DNA of 23,044 nt, taken from IMG/VR virus record IMGVR_UViG_3300031825_000072, positions 1 to 23,044 of that record; one strand, written 5' to 3'. This document shows positions 14,067 through 21,297 of the stretch, in pieces. A model generated the notes under the pieces. The model ran no database searches. It was not told where the DNA came from and was given only the letters and a program-made list of their open reading frames with translations. A program made the position numbers and the translations under genes. This DNA is from a virus. Each line of letters starts with the position of its first letter. Within the stretch, counting starts at the first letter, position 1.

Positions 14067-14675
14067 ATGCCCATGCCTTTGTTTCGCGCGCGCCGGCCGG
14101 CGGGACCGGTGACGGTCGCCGCTGCTGGAGCGACGATCACCGACAGCTTCAACCGGGCGAACAGCGCCGTGACGCTGGGGACGACGGACACCGGGCAGAT
14201 GTGGACGGCGCACGCCGGCACCTGGGGGATCAGCTCCAACCAGGCGTACTGCGTGGTGGACGCCAGCGGGGTGAACTTCGCGACGGTGCCGGCGGCAGCG
14301 GACGGCACGCTGCAGTTCACGATCCCCGTGACCGGAGGCGGCAGCGGCGGCTCCCCGTGGGGTGCGTTCCGGTTCACGGACATTGATAACACGCTCTACG
14401 TGCAGGGCAACGGCATCGAGGCGCTGGCGCTGCGCAAGCGCGAGGGCGCCGCCGCCTCGACCCTGGCCACCGGGACGATTCCGAACCTCAGCGCGAACGA
14501 CGTGGTGAAGGTGGTCCTGGCGGGCTCCTCGATCAAGATCTACGTGAACGACGTGCTGGACATCGACACCACGAGCGCGTTCAACCAGTCCGCCACCCGG
14601 GTGGGCCTCGGTACGGACTTCGGCGCGGGGCCGGGCGCGGCGCCCCGGTTTGACGCGTTCAGCTTTACGCCGTAA
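14067..14675 (+). CDS. Predicted lectin/glucanase-fold virion protein (202 aa)
   Basis: After a basic N-terminal arm, residues 24-202 form a beta-sandwich pattern: DSFNRANSAVTLG at 26-38, a W-x-TWGIS strand, a Gly/Ser-rich turn followed by WGAFRFTDIDNTLYV, and VKVVLAGSSIKIYVNDVLD. This pattern is common in ConA-like glucanase-type domains. I see no clear catalytic pair of Glu residues, so it is more likely to bind than to cut sugar. It is 3 bp from the upstream stop and 9 bp from the nozzle-like gene, in a cluster of similar folds. Confidence 0.7.
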   Translation: MPMPLFRARRPAGPVTVAAAGATITDSFNRANSAVTLGTTDTGQMWTAHAGTWGISSNQAYCVVDASGVNFATVPAAADGTLQFTIPVTGGGSGGSPWGAFRFTDIDNTLYVQGNGIEALALRKREGAAASTLATGTIPNLSANDVVKVVLAGSSIKIYVNDVLDIDTTSAFNQSATRVGLGTDFGAGPGAAPRFDAFSFTP

Positions 14676-14684
14676 GGAGGCGCG

Positions 14685-17081
14685 ATGGGACTTTACGGCG
14701 CGCAGGAGATCCTCTTCCGGAGGTTCGGGGGTGGGCTGGTGCGAGACCAGGACCCCACCGAGATCGGCGACGACCAGGCCAGCGACGCCCAGAACGTCGA
14801 TTTCGAGGATGAGACTCTCACGAAGCGGCTGGGACGGGTGGCCTACAACGGCACGGCGCCGACCGCGAACAAGGTGCGGGGGCTGTATCGCTACTACGGC
14901 CGCAGCGGCGCCAACGGCATCTTCCTGATGCAGGCGAATACCGCCATCTACGAAGATGACGGCGCCGGCTCCTTCTCCAGCGTGGTGACCGGTCTGACCG
15001 GCGGCGCGCCGATGGACTTCCTCGGCTGGAAGGAGCGGGTGTACGCGGGCAACGGCGTGGATGCCGTGCAGCGCCGTAAGCCGGCTCCGAGTTGGGCGGC
15101 GGTGACGCTGCTCTCCGCTCCGGCTACGCCTACCGTGGCGCTCTCCAGCACGCTGCTGGAAACCTTCGACAGTAACACCGCGGGGGGCGCCTGGACGGTC
15201 TCCGGCAGTGCTCTGGCAGCCACCAACAACGCCACGCTGATGCGGGAAGGCACCAACTGCATGAAGCTCACGGCCTCCGGCAGCGGGGCGGTGGGCAGCT
15301 CCGTCTCGCGGGTCTGGAGCAGCGGGGCGACGGTGGACCTGAGCAAAGGGCTGTTCCTCTCGCTCTGGGTCTACTCCGAGAAGGTGGGCATGGTCTACCA
15401 GGTGGGCGTGAAGGACAACAGCGGCACGCTCGATTTCTCGCTCTTCCCCACCTTCACGGCGCGCGAAAAGGAGACCTGGGTCCGCATCCGCGTACCGCTG
15501 GACCGCATCCCGCCGGCCAGCCGCACGGCCTCCACGGGCCTCGGGATCAAGTTCGTGGAGAAGGGCAGCGGCAACAGCTACAGCCTGGCGCTCTACTTTG
15601 ACGAGGCGCGCCTGGAAGGCCCGTTGGTCCCGGACCACTACAGCTATTACGCGACCTACGCGGAGACCGAGAGCAGCCACGGGCAAGACGTGATCGTACG
15701 GGAGAGTAACCCTTCCGTGGCCGCGGAGATCGACATGCCGGCGGATGATGCCGCGCTTGGCGTGACGGTCAACGTGGCGGGCGACGCGGACACTACGAAC
15801 ATTACTCGCGTACTCGTGTACCGCAGTAGGAAGGACGGGGAGTTTGCCCGGCCGCGCCTGGTGCAGACGCTCACGAATACCGGTGCCGGCACGCTCACGT
15901 TCGTGGACACCCTCGGGGAAGATCAGATCGCCATCGACAACGCTCCGGAGCTGGTGTCGGCGAAGATTGCCCCACCCATCGCCAAAACCTACGCGGTGGC
16001 GAATAGCCGCCTGGTGGCCGGGCATGCCTACATCGATACGGACGCGAACGGCAGCGCCGACACCTGGTATCCGTGGCGGCTCTACCTCAGCCGGCTGGGC
16101 TACCCGGAGGAGTTCGGGGGTGATCGCGAGCCGACCGACCCGAACGCGCCGGGCTGGCTGGACATCTCCAGCCGGGACCATATCCGGCGCCTGGTGGAGT
16201 TCGACGGGCAGCTCCTCGTCTTCTGCGACCGGGCGATCTACACCCTGGAAGGCTCGGGGTGGGCGGATTACACGTTCTACAAGCGCGCCGACGTGGGGCT
16301 TGATGCCCGGGAAGCGGTGGCGGTGTACGACCGGCTCATCCTCTTCCTCGCGGCCGATGGCGTCCGCGTGCTGGCGCCGAACCGGAGCCAGCCGGGCCTC
16401 TTCGAAACGTGGGTAGTCTCCGAGCCGGTGGATAGCGTGCTCCGGCGTATTCCCCTCGCCTATCGCCCGAATGTGGCGTTCGGCCTGGACGAACGCGCGC
16501 GGCTGCACGTGTCCTACACGCCGTCCGGAGGGACCGCGAACAGCGAGGCGCTGGTGTTCGACCTGACGGCCCGCGGCGCCCTGCAGCCGGGCTTTGACAG
16601 CATGCGGCGGGGCTGGACCCAGTACACGAACTGGGGCTTCTCTTGCTTCTGCACGCTGAAGCGCGGTGGTGGAGACGCCGGCCAGCTCGTCGGCGGAGAC
16701 CCGGCCACGGGTAAGGTGCACTACCTGCACCGGAGCACGGCGGACGCGGCGCTGCTGACCGATGACGGCTCCGCGATTGCCTGGTACTGGCAGGGGAAGG
16801 CGCAAGACGCGGGACCGGGCAGTACCTTCGAGTGGGTGTTCGTGGGCGCGGACTTCGACGCGGCGGCGAGCCAGACCGTGACCGCTACCCCGATCCTGGA
16901 CGGCGCGGCGAGCGGCACCACTTTCTCTCTGGCGCTGGGGTCCGCTTCCTCGGGCTACGTCTCGAAGCTGGCGCGCTGTGGGGCCGCGATCCGCGGGCGC
17001 TTCGGGGGACTGAAGCTCTCCGGCTCGCAATCGGTGGCGCTGAAGTGCCGCTCTGCGCGGCTGGGAGTTTACACGCGATGA
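14685..17081 (+). CDS. Tail nozzle-like beta-propeller protein with inserted carbohydrate-binding-like domain (798 aa)
   Basis: Probably the distal tube of the stubby tail, the counterpart of T7 gp12 or P22 gp10. Residues 15-51 contain the recognisable start (GGGLVRDQDPTEIGDDQASD, then QNVDF and KRLGR). Residues about 155-315 are an extra jelly-roll region (ETFDSNTAGGAWTVSG, LFLSLWVYS, LALYFDEARLEG). About 320-415 are fibronectin-like (TRVLVYRSRKDGEF). The rest is beta-propeller-like (RLYLSRLGYPEEFGGDREPT, GQLLVFCDRAIYTLEG). A good AAGGAGG (14674-14680) precedes the ATG. The stop overlaps the fibre start (ATGA). Confidence 0.8.
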   Translation: MGLYGAQEILFRRFGGGLVRDQDPTEIGDDQASDAQNVDFEDETLTKRLGRVAYNGTAPTANKVRGLYRYYGRSGANGIFLMQANTAIYEDDGAGSFSSVVTGLTGGAPMDFLGWKERVYAGNGVDAVQRRKPAPSWAAVTLLSAPATPTVALSSTLLETFDSNTAGGAWTVSGSALAATNNATLMREGTNCMKLTASGSGAVGSSVSRVWSSGATVDLSKGLFLSLWVYSEKVGMVYQVGVKDNSGTLDFSLFPTFTAREKETWVRIRVPLDRIPPASRTASTGLGIKFVEKGSGNSYSLALYFDEARLEGPLVPDHYSYYATYAETESSHGQDVIVRESNPSVAAEIDMPADDAALGVTVNVAGDADTTNITRVLVYRSRKDGEFARPRLVQTLTNTGAGTLTFVDTLGEDQIAIDNAPELVSAKIAPPIAKTYAVANSRLVAGHAYIDTDANGSADTWYPWRLYLSRLGYPEEFGGDREPTDPNAPGWLDISSRDHIRRLVEFDGQLLVFCDRAIYTLEGSGWADYTFYKRADVGLDAREAVAVYDRLILFLAADGVRVLAPNRSQPGLFETWVVSEPVDSVLRRIPLAYRPNVAFGLDERARLHVSYTPSGGTANSEALVFDLTARGALQPGFDSMRRGWTQYTNWGFSCFCTLKRGGGDAGQLVGGDPATGKVHYLHRSTADAALLTDDGSAIAWYWQGKAQDAGPGSTFEWVFVGADFDAAASQTVTATPILDGAASGTTFSLALGSASSGYVSKLARCGAAIRGRFGGLKLSGSQSVALKCRSARLGVYTR

Positions 17082-18499
17082 GATTTGGCGGCACTCCCGG
17101 GAAAGGCCCGCAGGCGCAGCGCACACAGGGCGCCGTACCCGTGCAGCCGCACAGCACCACGCCGGTACGACCGCTGCAGCCGCCGGGGCTGGGCGCTGAA
17201 TCCGGAATTGCCTTTGATCCGGTAGACGGGCACGCGCACACCGGCGCCGACAGTCACACCGTAGCCTATAACGACCTGACGGGCCGCGGGCACCAGCTCA
17301 CCGGGGCGGACCACACGGAGACGGGCCTTACGACGGGCCACGTCCTCACCGCGACCGGAGCCACCAGCTTTGCCTTCCAGGCGGCGGCGGCCGTCTCGCA
17401 CGCGCTCCTCTCCACTACCCACACGGACGCGGCAGCGGGCACCGTGACCCGCGGGGATCTGATCACCGGACAGGGCGCTACGCCCAAGTTCACGCGCCTG
17501 GCGCTGGGGGCGTCCGGCCGGGTGGTGAAGAGCGACGGTACAGATATTGCCTGGGGGCAGGTGGCGTTTACGGAGCTTTCCGGGACCCTCTCCGCCGCGC
17601 AGCACGGCACGCAGGCGAGCACGGCGGGGAGCACGGCGGGGAGCACGGCGGACCACACCGGGACCTTGACCGCGAACGCCCGGCTGCTGGCGCAGAAGAA
17701 CTCCGTGACCGTGGGGAGTGCGCGGCCCACGTTCAACTTCATCGAAGGAAACGGGATCGTCTACACGATCACGGACACCGGCACCGTCATTTCGATCACG
17801 GTGGGGTTGAGTTACGGAATTGTGACCGTGACTGAGCAGGCGTTCGGACAGGCGGCGTCCACCGGGTCCGCTTCGTCCGTGGCCCGCTCCGACCACACGC
17901 ACGGCACGCCCACGAACCCGATCACCGCGCACCTTGCGGCTTCCGACCCGCATCCCCAGTACGAACAGGTGGGGAACAAGGGGCAGGTGAGCGGCTACGC
18001 GGAGTTGGATGCCAGCAGCCATGTTCCGACCGCGCAGTTAGGGACGGGGACCGCGAACAGCACCAAGTTCCTGCGGGGAGACCAGGCCTGGGCCGCGCCG
18101 GCCGTGGTGCAGCTGATCGACGGGGGCTATATCGCGAACGTCAGCGCGGTCTCATCCGGATCACCGCAGCTGCTCGGGCATCTGGACGGGGTGAACTACG
18201 AATACATGCCCTACTCCGGGACGATTGTAGGCCTGGCCGGCAATACCAACGCGGACATCGGCGGGGCGGGCGTGAGCCTGGCCTTCGAGGTGTACACCAG
18301 CCCGGACATTGCGACCACGTTTACGGCTTCAGGAGTGACCTGCACGATCACGGGCGCGGCGGGCGACCAGTTTGCAGCCCGCACCACCTCCGGGGCGGTC
18401 ACCTTCGCGGCGGGAACGCTGCTGGCGGTGGGAGTGCTGCGCACCGGCTCTTTGGCGGCTACGGCGGGACGGGCCCGTATCCTCGTGGTCTTCGACTAG
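17078..18499 (+). CDS. Tail fibre protein (473 aa)
   Basis: The ATG at 17078 overlaps the nozzle stop and replaces a longer reading that begins inside the nozzle gene. The protein is Gly/Thr/Ala-rich with repeated His motifs (HAH 52-54, DHTE 79-81, DHTG, DHTHG 272-276, DPHPQY 290-295), which are common in phage fibre stalks. A short tandem repeat encodes STAG-STAG-STAD (181-192). Residues 300-340 resemble a frequent fibre linker (SGYAELDASSHVPTAQLG, FLRGDQAWA). Residues 380-473 form a beta-rich terminal domain. Likely trimeric and receptor-binding; the host cannot be inferred. Confidence 0.8.
   Translation: MRFGGTPGKGPQAQRTQGAVPVQPHSTTPVRPLQPPGLGAESGIAFDPVDGHAHTGADSHTVAYNDLTGRGHQLTGADHTETGLTTGHVLTATGATSFAFQAAAAVSHALLSTTHTDAAAGTVTRGDLITGQGATPKFTRLALGASGRVVKSDGTDIAWGQVAFTELSGTLSAAQHGTQASTAGSTAGSTADHTGTLTANARLLAQKNSVTVGSARPTFNFIEGNGIVYTITDTGTVISITVGLSYGIVTVTEQAFGQAASTGSASSVARSDHTHGTPTNPITAHLAASDPHPQYEQVGNKGQVSGYAELDASSHVPTAQLGTGTANSTKFLRGDQAWAAPAVVQLIDGGYIANVSAVSSGSPQLLGHLDGVNYEYMPYSGTIVGLAGNTNADIGGAGVSLAFEVYTSPDIATTFTASGVTCTITGAAGDQFAARTTSGAVTFAAGTLLAVGVLRTGSLAATAGRARILVVFD
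17618..17651 (+). repeat. 12-bp tandem repeat in the fibre gene
   Basis: The unit AGCACGGCGGGG occurs twice perfectly (17618-17629, 17630-17641) and a third time with its last bases changed. It keeps frame and encodes Ser-Thr-Ala-Gly units. Such repeats can vary in number by slippage, changing stalk length without frameshift. Confidence 0.75.
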
Positions 18500-18936
18500 G
18501 GCGGCGGGAGCGGGAGCAGGCGCAGCCAGCGCGTGCCGCCGGTCCGGGCGCGGAACACGAGGCGCACCGGCCCGTGGTCGAAGTGCGGCGGCCGGCCGGG
18601 CTCGCGGTGGGCGCTGCCGTAAGCGGCGCCGATCCAGTAGACGCCTTTCCCGAGGCCCGGCACTCCGGAGTGGACCGGGTGCGCGAAGTAGCCGCGGCCG
18701 TCCGGACCCGCGACGTACAACGTGAGGCGGTCCGCGGCGGGGCCGGGGTCCACGCGAAGCCGGTTAGCACCGTCCACCCAGCGGCGCGGGCGCTCCGAAA
18801 CGGGCTGTCCGGCGTTGTCCCACGGCTCGGTGAGGTTCACCGGGCTTTCCAGTGGATGGTGTTTGCCGCCGGGATCGGCGTAAGCGCTGCCGATGAGCGC
18901 GGCACTAATTCCAAGCACAGCAGGAACACGGCTCAT
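18496..18936 (-). CDS. Putative secreted protein on the opposite strand (146 aa), moron-like
   Basis: This is the only convincing minus-strand gene. It starts at 18936 with an ATG preceded by GGAG at 8 bases. Residues 1-20 form a clear signal peptide: short basic start, hydrophobic core, then SAYA before DPGGKHH, a good signal peptidase I site. The mature part is about 126 residues, has no Cys, is rich in Pro, Gly and His, and contains YVAGPDGRGYF and VYWIGAAY. I do not recognise a family. Its stop interlocks with the fibre stop in CTAG. Export across the inner membrane suggests an effect on the host envelope, perhaps lysogenic conversion or superinfection exclusion, but that is inference. 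Confidence 0.65.
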   Translation of the reverse strand: MSRVPAVLGISAALIGSAYADPGGKHHPLESPVNLTEPWDNAGQPVSERPRRWVDGANRLRVDPGPAADRLTLYVAGPDGRGYFAHPVHSGVPGLGKGVYWIGAAYGSAHREPGRPPHFDHGPVRLVFRARTGGTRWLRLLPLPPP

Positions 18937-19003
18937 AGTTTGGTCTCCGAACTAACTACCGATAGGTTGTATATAACGCAAGTTCGCTGCGGAGGTTACG
19001 TGG
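18937..19003. promoter_or_regulatory. AT-rich divergent intergenic region
   Basis: Sixty-seven bases separate the minus-strand secreted gene from the + strand ejection genes. It is much more AT-rich than its surroundings, with a TATATAAC run at 18970-18977, and holds a CGAACT / AGTTCG inverted pair (18948-18953, 18981-18986). On the minus strand TTGCGT (18982-18977) stands 17 bases before a poor TAGTTA. No -10/-35 pair is convincing. Promoters in one or both directions are likely from layout only. Confidence 0.45.
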
Positions 19004-19780
19004 ATGTTGAATAAACCGTATGGCGCGCGGGGGCGACTGACAGGGATGCTCCCCGGAGGTGGGTTGGGGGCCGGCGCGGTGCCGAAGCCGGGCGGCGCGG
19101 GGGTGCCGGGCGGCGGGATGCTGCACAGTTCGCCGCTGACCACGGCGCCCACGGCGGCGACGGCGGCACCGGCCAGTTCCGCTACCGCGCAGACCGGAGA
19201 TCCGGCGCCGCCGGTGCTGTACAGCGGGAAGGGGTCTGGCGCGGCGGGCACGCGCAAGCGGATGATGCAGCTCGGGTTGTCGAACGCGTACGCCGCGCAA
19301 GGCCCGATGTGGGACTCCATCAATCAGCTCATCAACCAGGCGAACACGGACCACTTTTCGCCGGAGGGGCGCGCCGCGTTCCTGGCGCCGCGGATGGACG
19401 CCTACAACTCGATGGAGCGCCAGGCGCAGGGCGCCGCAGTGGCGGACCAGGCCGGGCGCGGGATCGATGACAGCAGCTATGGCGGAGCGGTTTCCGGCGC
19501 GATCGGCAGCCAGTTCGGGGCCGCGCGAGCCGGCGCGATCGGCAGCCTGTACGACGCGGAACAGCAGCGGCAACAGCAGAGCCAGGCACTCCTTCGGGAT
19601 CTGCTGATGGGGCTGCAGGGGCGCTCCTCGCAGCAGGCGTCGAGCGTGGCGGACAGCATCACCAATTTCCGGATGCAGCAACAGCAGATGGACCAGGCGA
19701 ACCAGTTTGACCTCAACGGACTGGTAAGCGGGCTCGCCGGGATCGGCGGGGCGTATCTCGGCCGGCCACGCGCGAAGTAA
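19004..19780 (+). CDS. Ejection (internal virion) protein, T7 gp14-like by position (258 aa)
   Basis: GGAGG at 18991-18995 stands 8 bases before the ATG. The first 75 residues are low-complexity Gly/Pro/Ala/Thr. Residues 90-230 are helical and Gln/Ala/Ser-rich with GIDDSSYGGAVSGAIGSQFG (150-169), then a strongly Gln-rich coiled stretch. The end (LNGLVSGLAGIGGAYLG) is a glycine-patterned hydrophobic segment that could insert into a membrane. In T7, gp14 is the ejection protein that forms the outer-membrane part of the channel; the analogy rests on order, size class and composition, not on a computed match. Confidence 0.65.
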   Translation: MLNKPYGARGRLTGMLPGGGLGAGAVPKPGGAGVPGGGMLHSSPLTTAPTAATAAPASSATAQTGDPAPPVLYSGKGSGAAGTRKRMMQLGLSNAYAAQGPMWDSINQLINQANTDHFSPEGRAAFLAPRMDAYNSMERQAQGAAVADQAGRGIDDSSYGGAVSGAIGSQFGAARAGAIGSLYDAEQQRQQQSQALLRDLLMGLQGRSSQQASSVADSITNFRMQQQQMDQANQFDLNGLVSGLAGIGGAYLGRPRAK

Positions 19781-19791
19781 GGGAGCAGCAC

Positions 19792-21288
19792 ATGGCACGA
19801 TCAGGCGGAATTCTCGGCGGACTGCTCGGGGCGCTGGTGCAGGGCGGCTCCAGCTACCTCCACACCCGGAACGCGGGCGAGCAGTTGGGATACGAGCGCA
19901 AGAAGCTGGAAGACGACCGGGCCTATCAGCGGGCGCAGGAGGGGCGCGCGGAGCTGCGCCAGCAGCAGAACACGCAAATCGGGCTACTCAGTCCGCTCCT
20001 CTCGCAGTACCCGAACGATGCGAAGGGGATCACTGAAGCGCAACTCGGGATTGCGTCCGGGCAGACCACCCTCGGGCCGCAGAGCCAGCCGGCTATTCCG
20101 GCGGGGCCGGACGGCATGGGACCGTGGAGACCGCAGACCGTCTCCCTGTCCGAGCTGATCAAGGGACCGACGGCGGAGGACCTGGCGCAGAAGCGAGCCG
20201 ACGAGGTAGCGCAGCGGAACGCGCGGGTGGGCCTCTACAACCTGGAGGCGGGACGGAGCACCCGGCCGGGGCAGTTCGCGCCCGTATTGGATGCCGCCGC
20301 GCGCGGGGTGGACCCGAACGCGCGTAGCTCGATGCGCGCCAACGGGGCGGGGCTGAGCGTGGGGTTTTCGCTGCCGAGCCTGGTGGATGCGGCGCGGCAG
20401 GATAACCCCACCGTGGACGAGGTGAACCACAAACAATCACTGGAGCGCGACGCGCAGAAGCAAGCCGCCATCGTGGCCCGGGGGGAGGCTGATCGCCAGA
20501 GCCGAAGCGATAACGCGGTAGAGGCGGGCGCCGGCAAGCAGTATACCGATGCCTTCGACCGCACCTTCAACGCGACGGGAGACTATGCCCAGGCGACCGC
20601 TACGGCCACCCAGGCGCGACAGGACTACCTCCGGGCAGCCGGCCGGCGGGTGGCGGACGTGGCGCCGGTGACCGCGGACCAGTTCAACCAGCAACTGGGG
20701 CAGGTCCGCACGCCGGGCATGGCCGCGATGGAGCAGGGCGACGCGCGGACGAAACAGGGGGCCGATAGCCTGGGGCTGCGGCGGGAACTGGGGCTGGGGA
20801 ACCTGAACCTTGGCCGGGACCGCTACGGGCTCTCGAAGCTGATCTTCGGGGAAACGCAGCGGCGCAACCAGGCGACCGAGACGGAAACCGGGCGGCACAA
20901 CCGCGCCACGGAAGCGCAGGGCGCCGACCGGAACAACATCACCCGCATGGGGCAATCCTATCGGCTCAGTCCAGCCATGAAGGCGACGGCGGCGGACTAC
21001 CGCGACCAGATCACCCGGGCGCGGGCGATGATCGACAAGCTAGACATCGGCATCCTCACCAGCGAGGACGAGGACACCAAGACCAAGTACGGGGCGCGCA
21101 TCAACGAGATTAACGGGGACATCGAGGCCCTGCAGAAGCAACTGCGCCAGGCGGAGAGCGGTGGCGGCAAGACCGGCGGTGGAGCGCAGTTGACCGACCG
21201 CCAGCGGTACGCCAACAGCCTGCGGGCAGCCGGCACCGCAGAGGATCAAGTGCGAAAGCTGACGGCCGCGCGCTTCGGCCCGCAATAG
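19792..21288 (+). CDS. Ejection (internal virion) protein, T7 gp15-like by position (498 aa)
   Basis: Residues 4-22 (SGGILGGLLGALVQGGSSY) are a glycine-zipper-like hydrophobic segment. After it come coiled-coil helices (about 28-62) and long charged, Gln/Ala/Arg-rich helical regions. Two similar helical units occur near 356-385 (RRNQATETETGRHNRATEAQ). The final 60 residues hold a Gly-rich linker and a short helical end with RYANSLRAAGTAEDQVRKL. No catalytic motif. Located between a gp14-like and a lysozyme-bearing gene, it probably forms the middle of the ejection channel. The next gene starts 9 bp later. Confidence 0.65.
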   Translation: MARSGGILGGLLGALVQGGSSYLHTRNAGEQLGYERKKLEDDRAYQRAQEGRAELRQQQNTQIGLLSPLLSQYPNDAKGITEAQLGIASGQTTLGPQSQPAIPAGPDGMGPWRPQTVSLSELIKGPTAEDLAQKRADEVAQRNARVGLYNLEAGRSTRPGQFAPVLDAAARGVDPNARSSMRANGAGLSVGFSLPSLVDAARQDNPTVDEVNHKQSLERDAQKQAAIVARGEADRQSRSDNAVEAGAGKQYTDAFDRTFNATGDYAQATATATQARQDYLRAAGRRVADVAPVTADQFNQQLGQVRTPGMAAMEQGDARTKQGADSLGLRRELGLGNLNLGRDRYGLSKLIFGETQRRNQATETETGRHNRATEAQGADRNNITRMGQSYRLSPAMKATAADYRDQITRARAMIDKLDIGILTSEDEDTKTKYGARINEINGDIEALQKQLRQAESGGGKTGGGAQLTDRQRYANSLRAAGTAEDQVRKLTAARFGPQ

Positions 21289-21297
21289 GAGGTCTAC

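Noticed and set aside
16832-17077. Upstream extension of the fibre frame
   Set aside because: It lies inside the nozzle gene, reads as Arg/Gly-rich nonsense, and an ATGA overlap start at 17078 is available.
13809-17126. A 1,105-codon open frame on the minus strand
   Set aside because: It lies opposite the fibre start, nozzle and lectin-fold genes, has Arg/His/Val-rich composition typical of antisense of GC-rich codons, and shows no domain or ribosome site.
16900-18499. Diversity-generating retroelement target in the fibre or lectin-like genes
   Set aside because: No reverse transcriptase, template repeat or A-biased variable repeat is visible in the window.
18574-19014. A 146-codon + strand open frame over the secreted-protein gene
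   Set aside because: No signal, domain or ribosome site, and it overlaps the start of the ejection gene; the minus-strand reading has a clear signal peptide.
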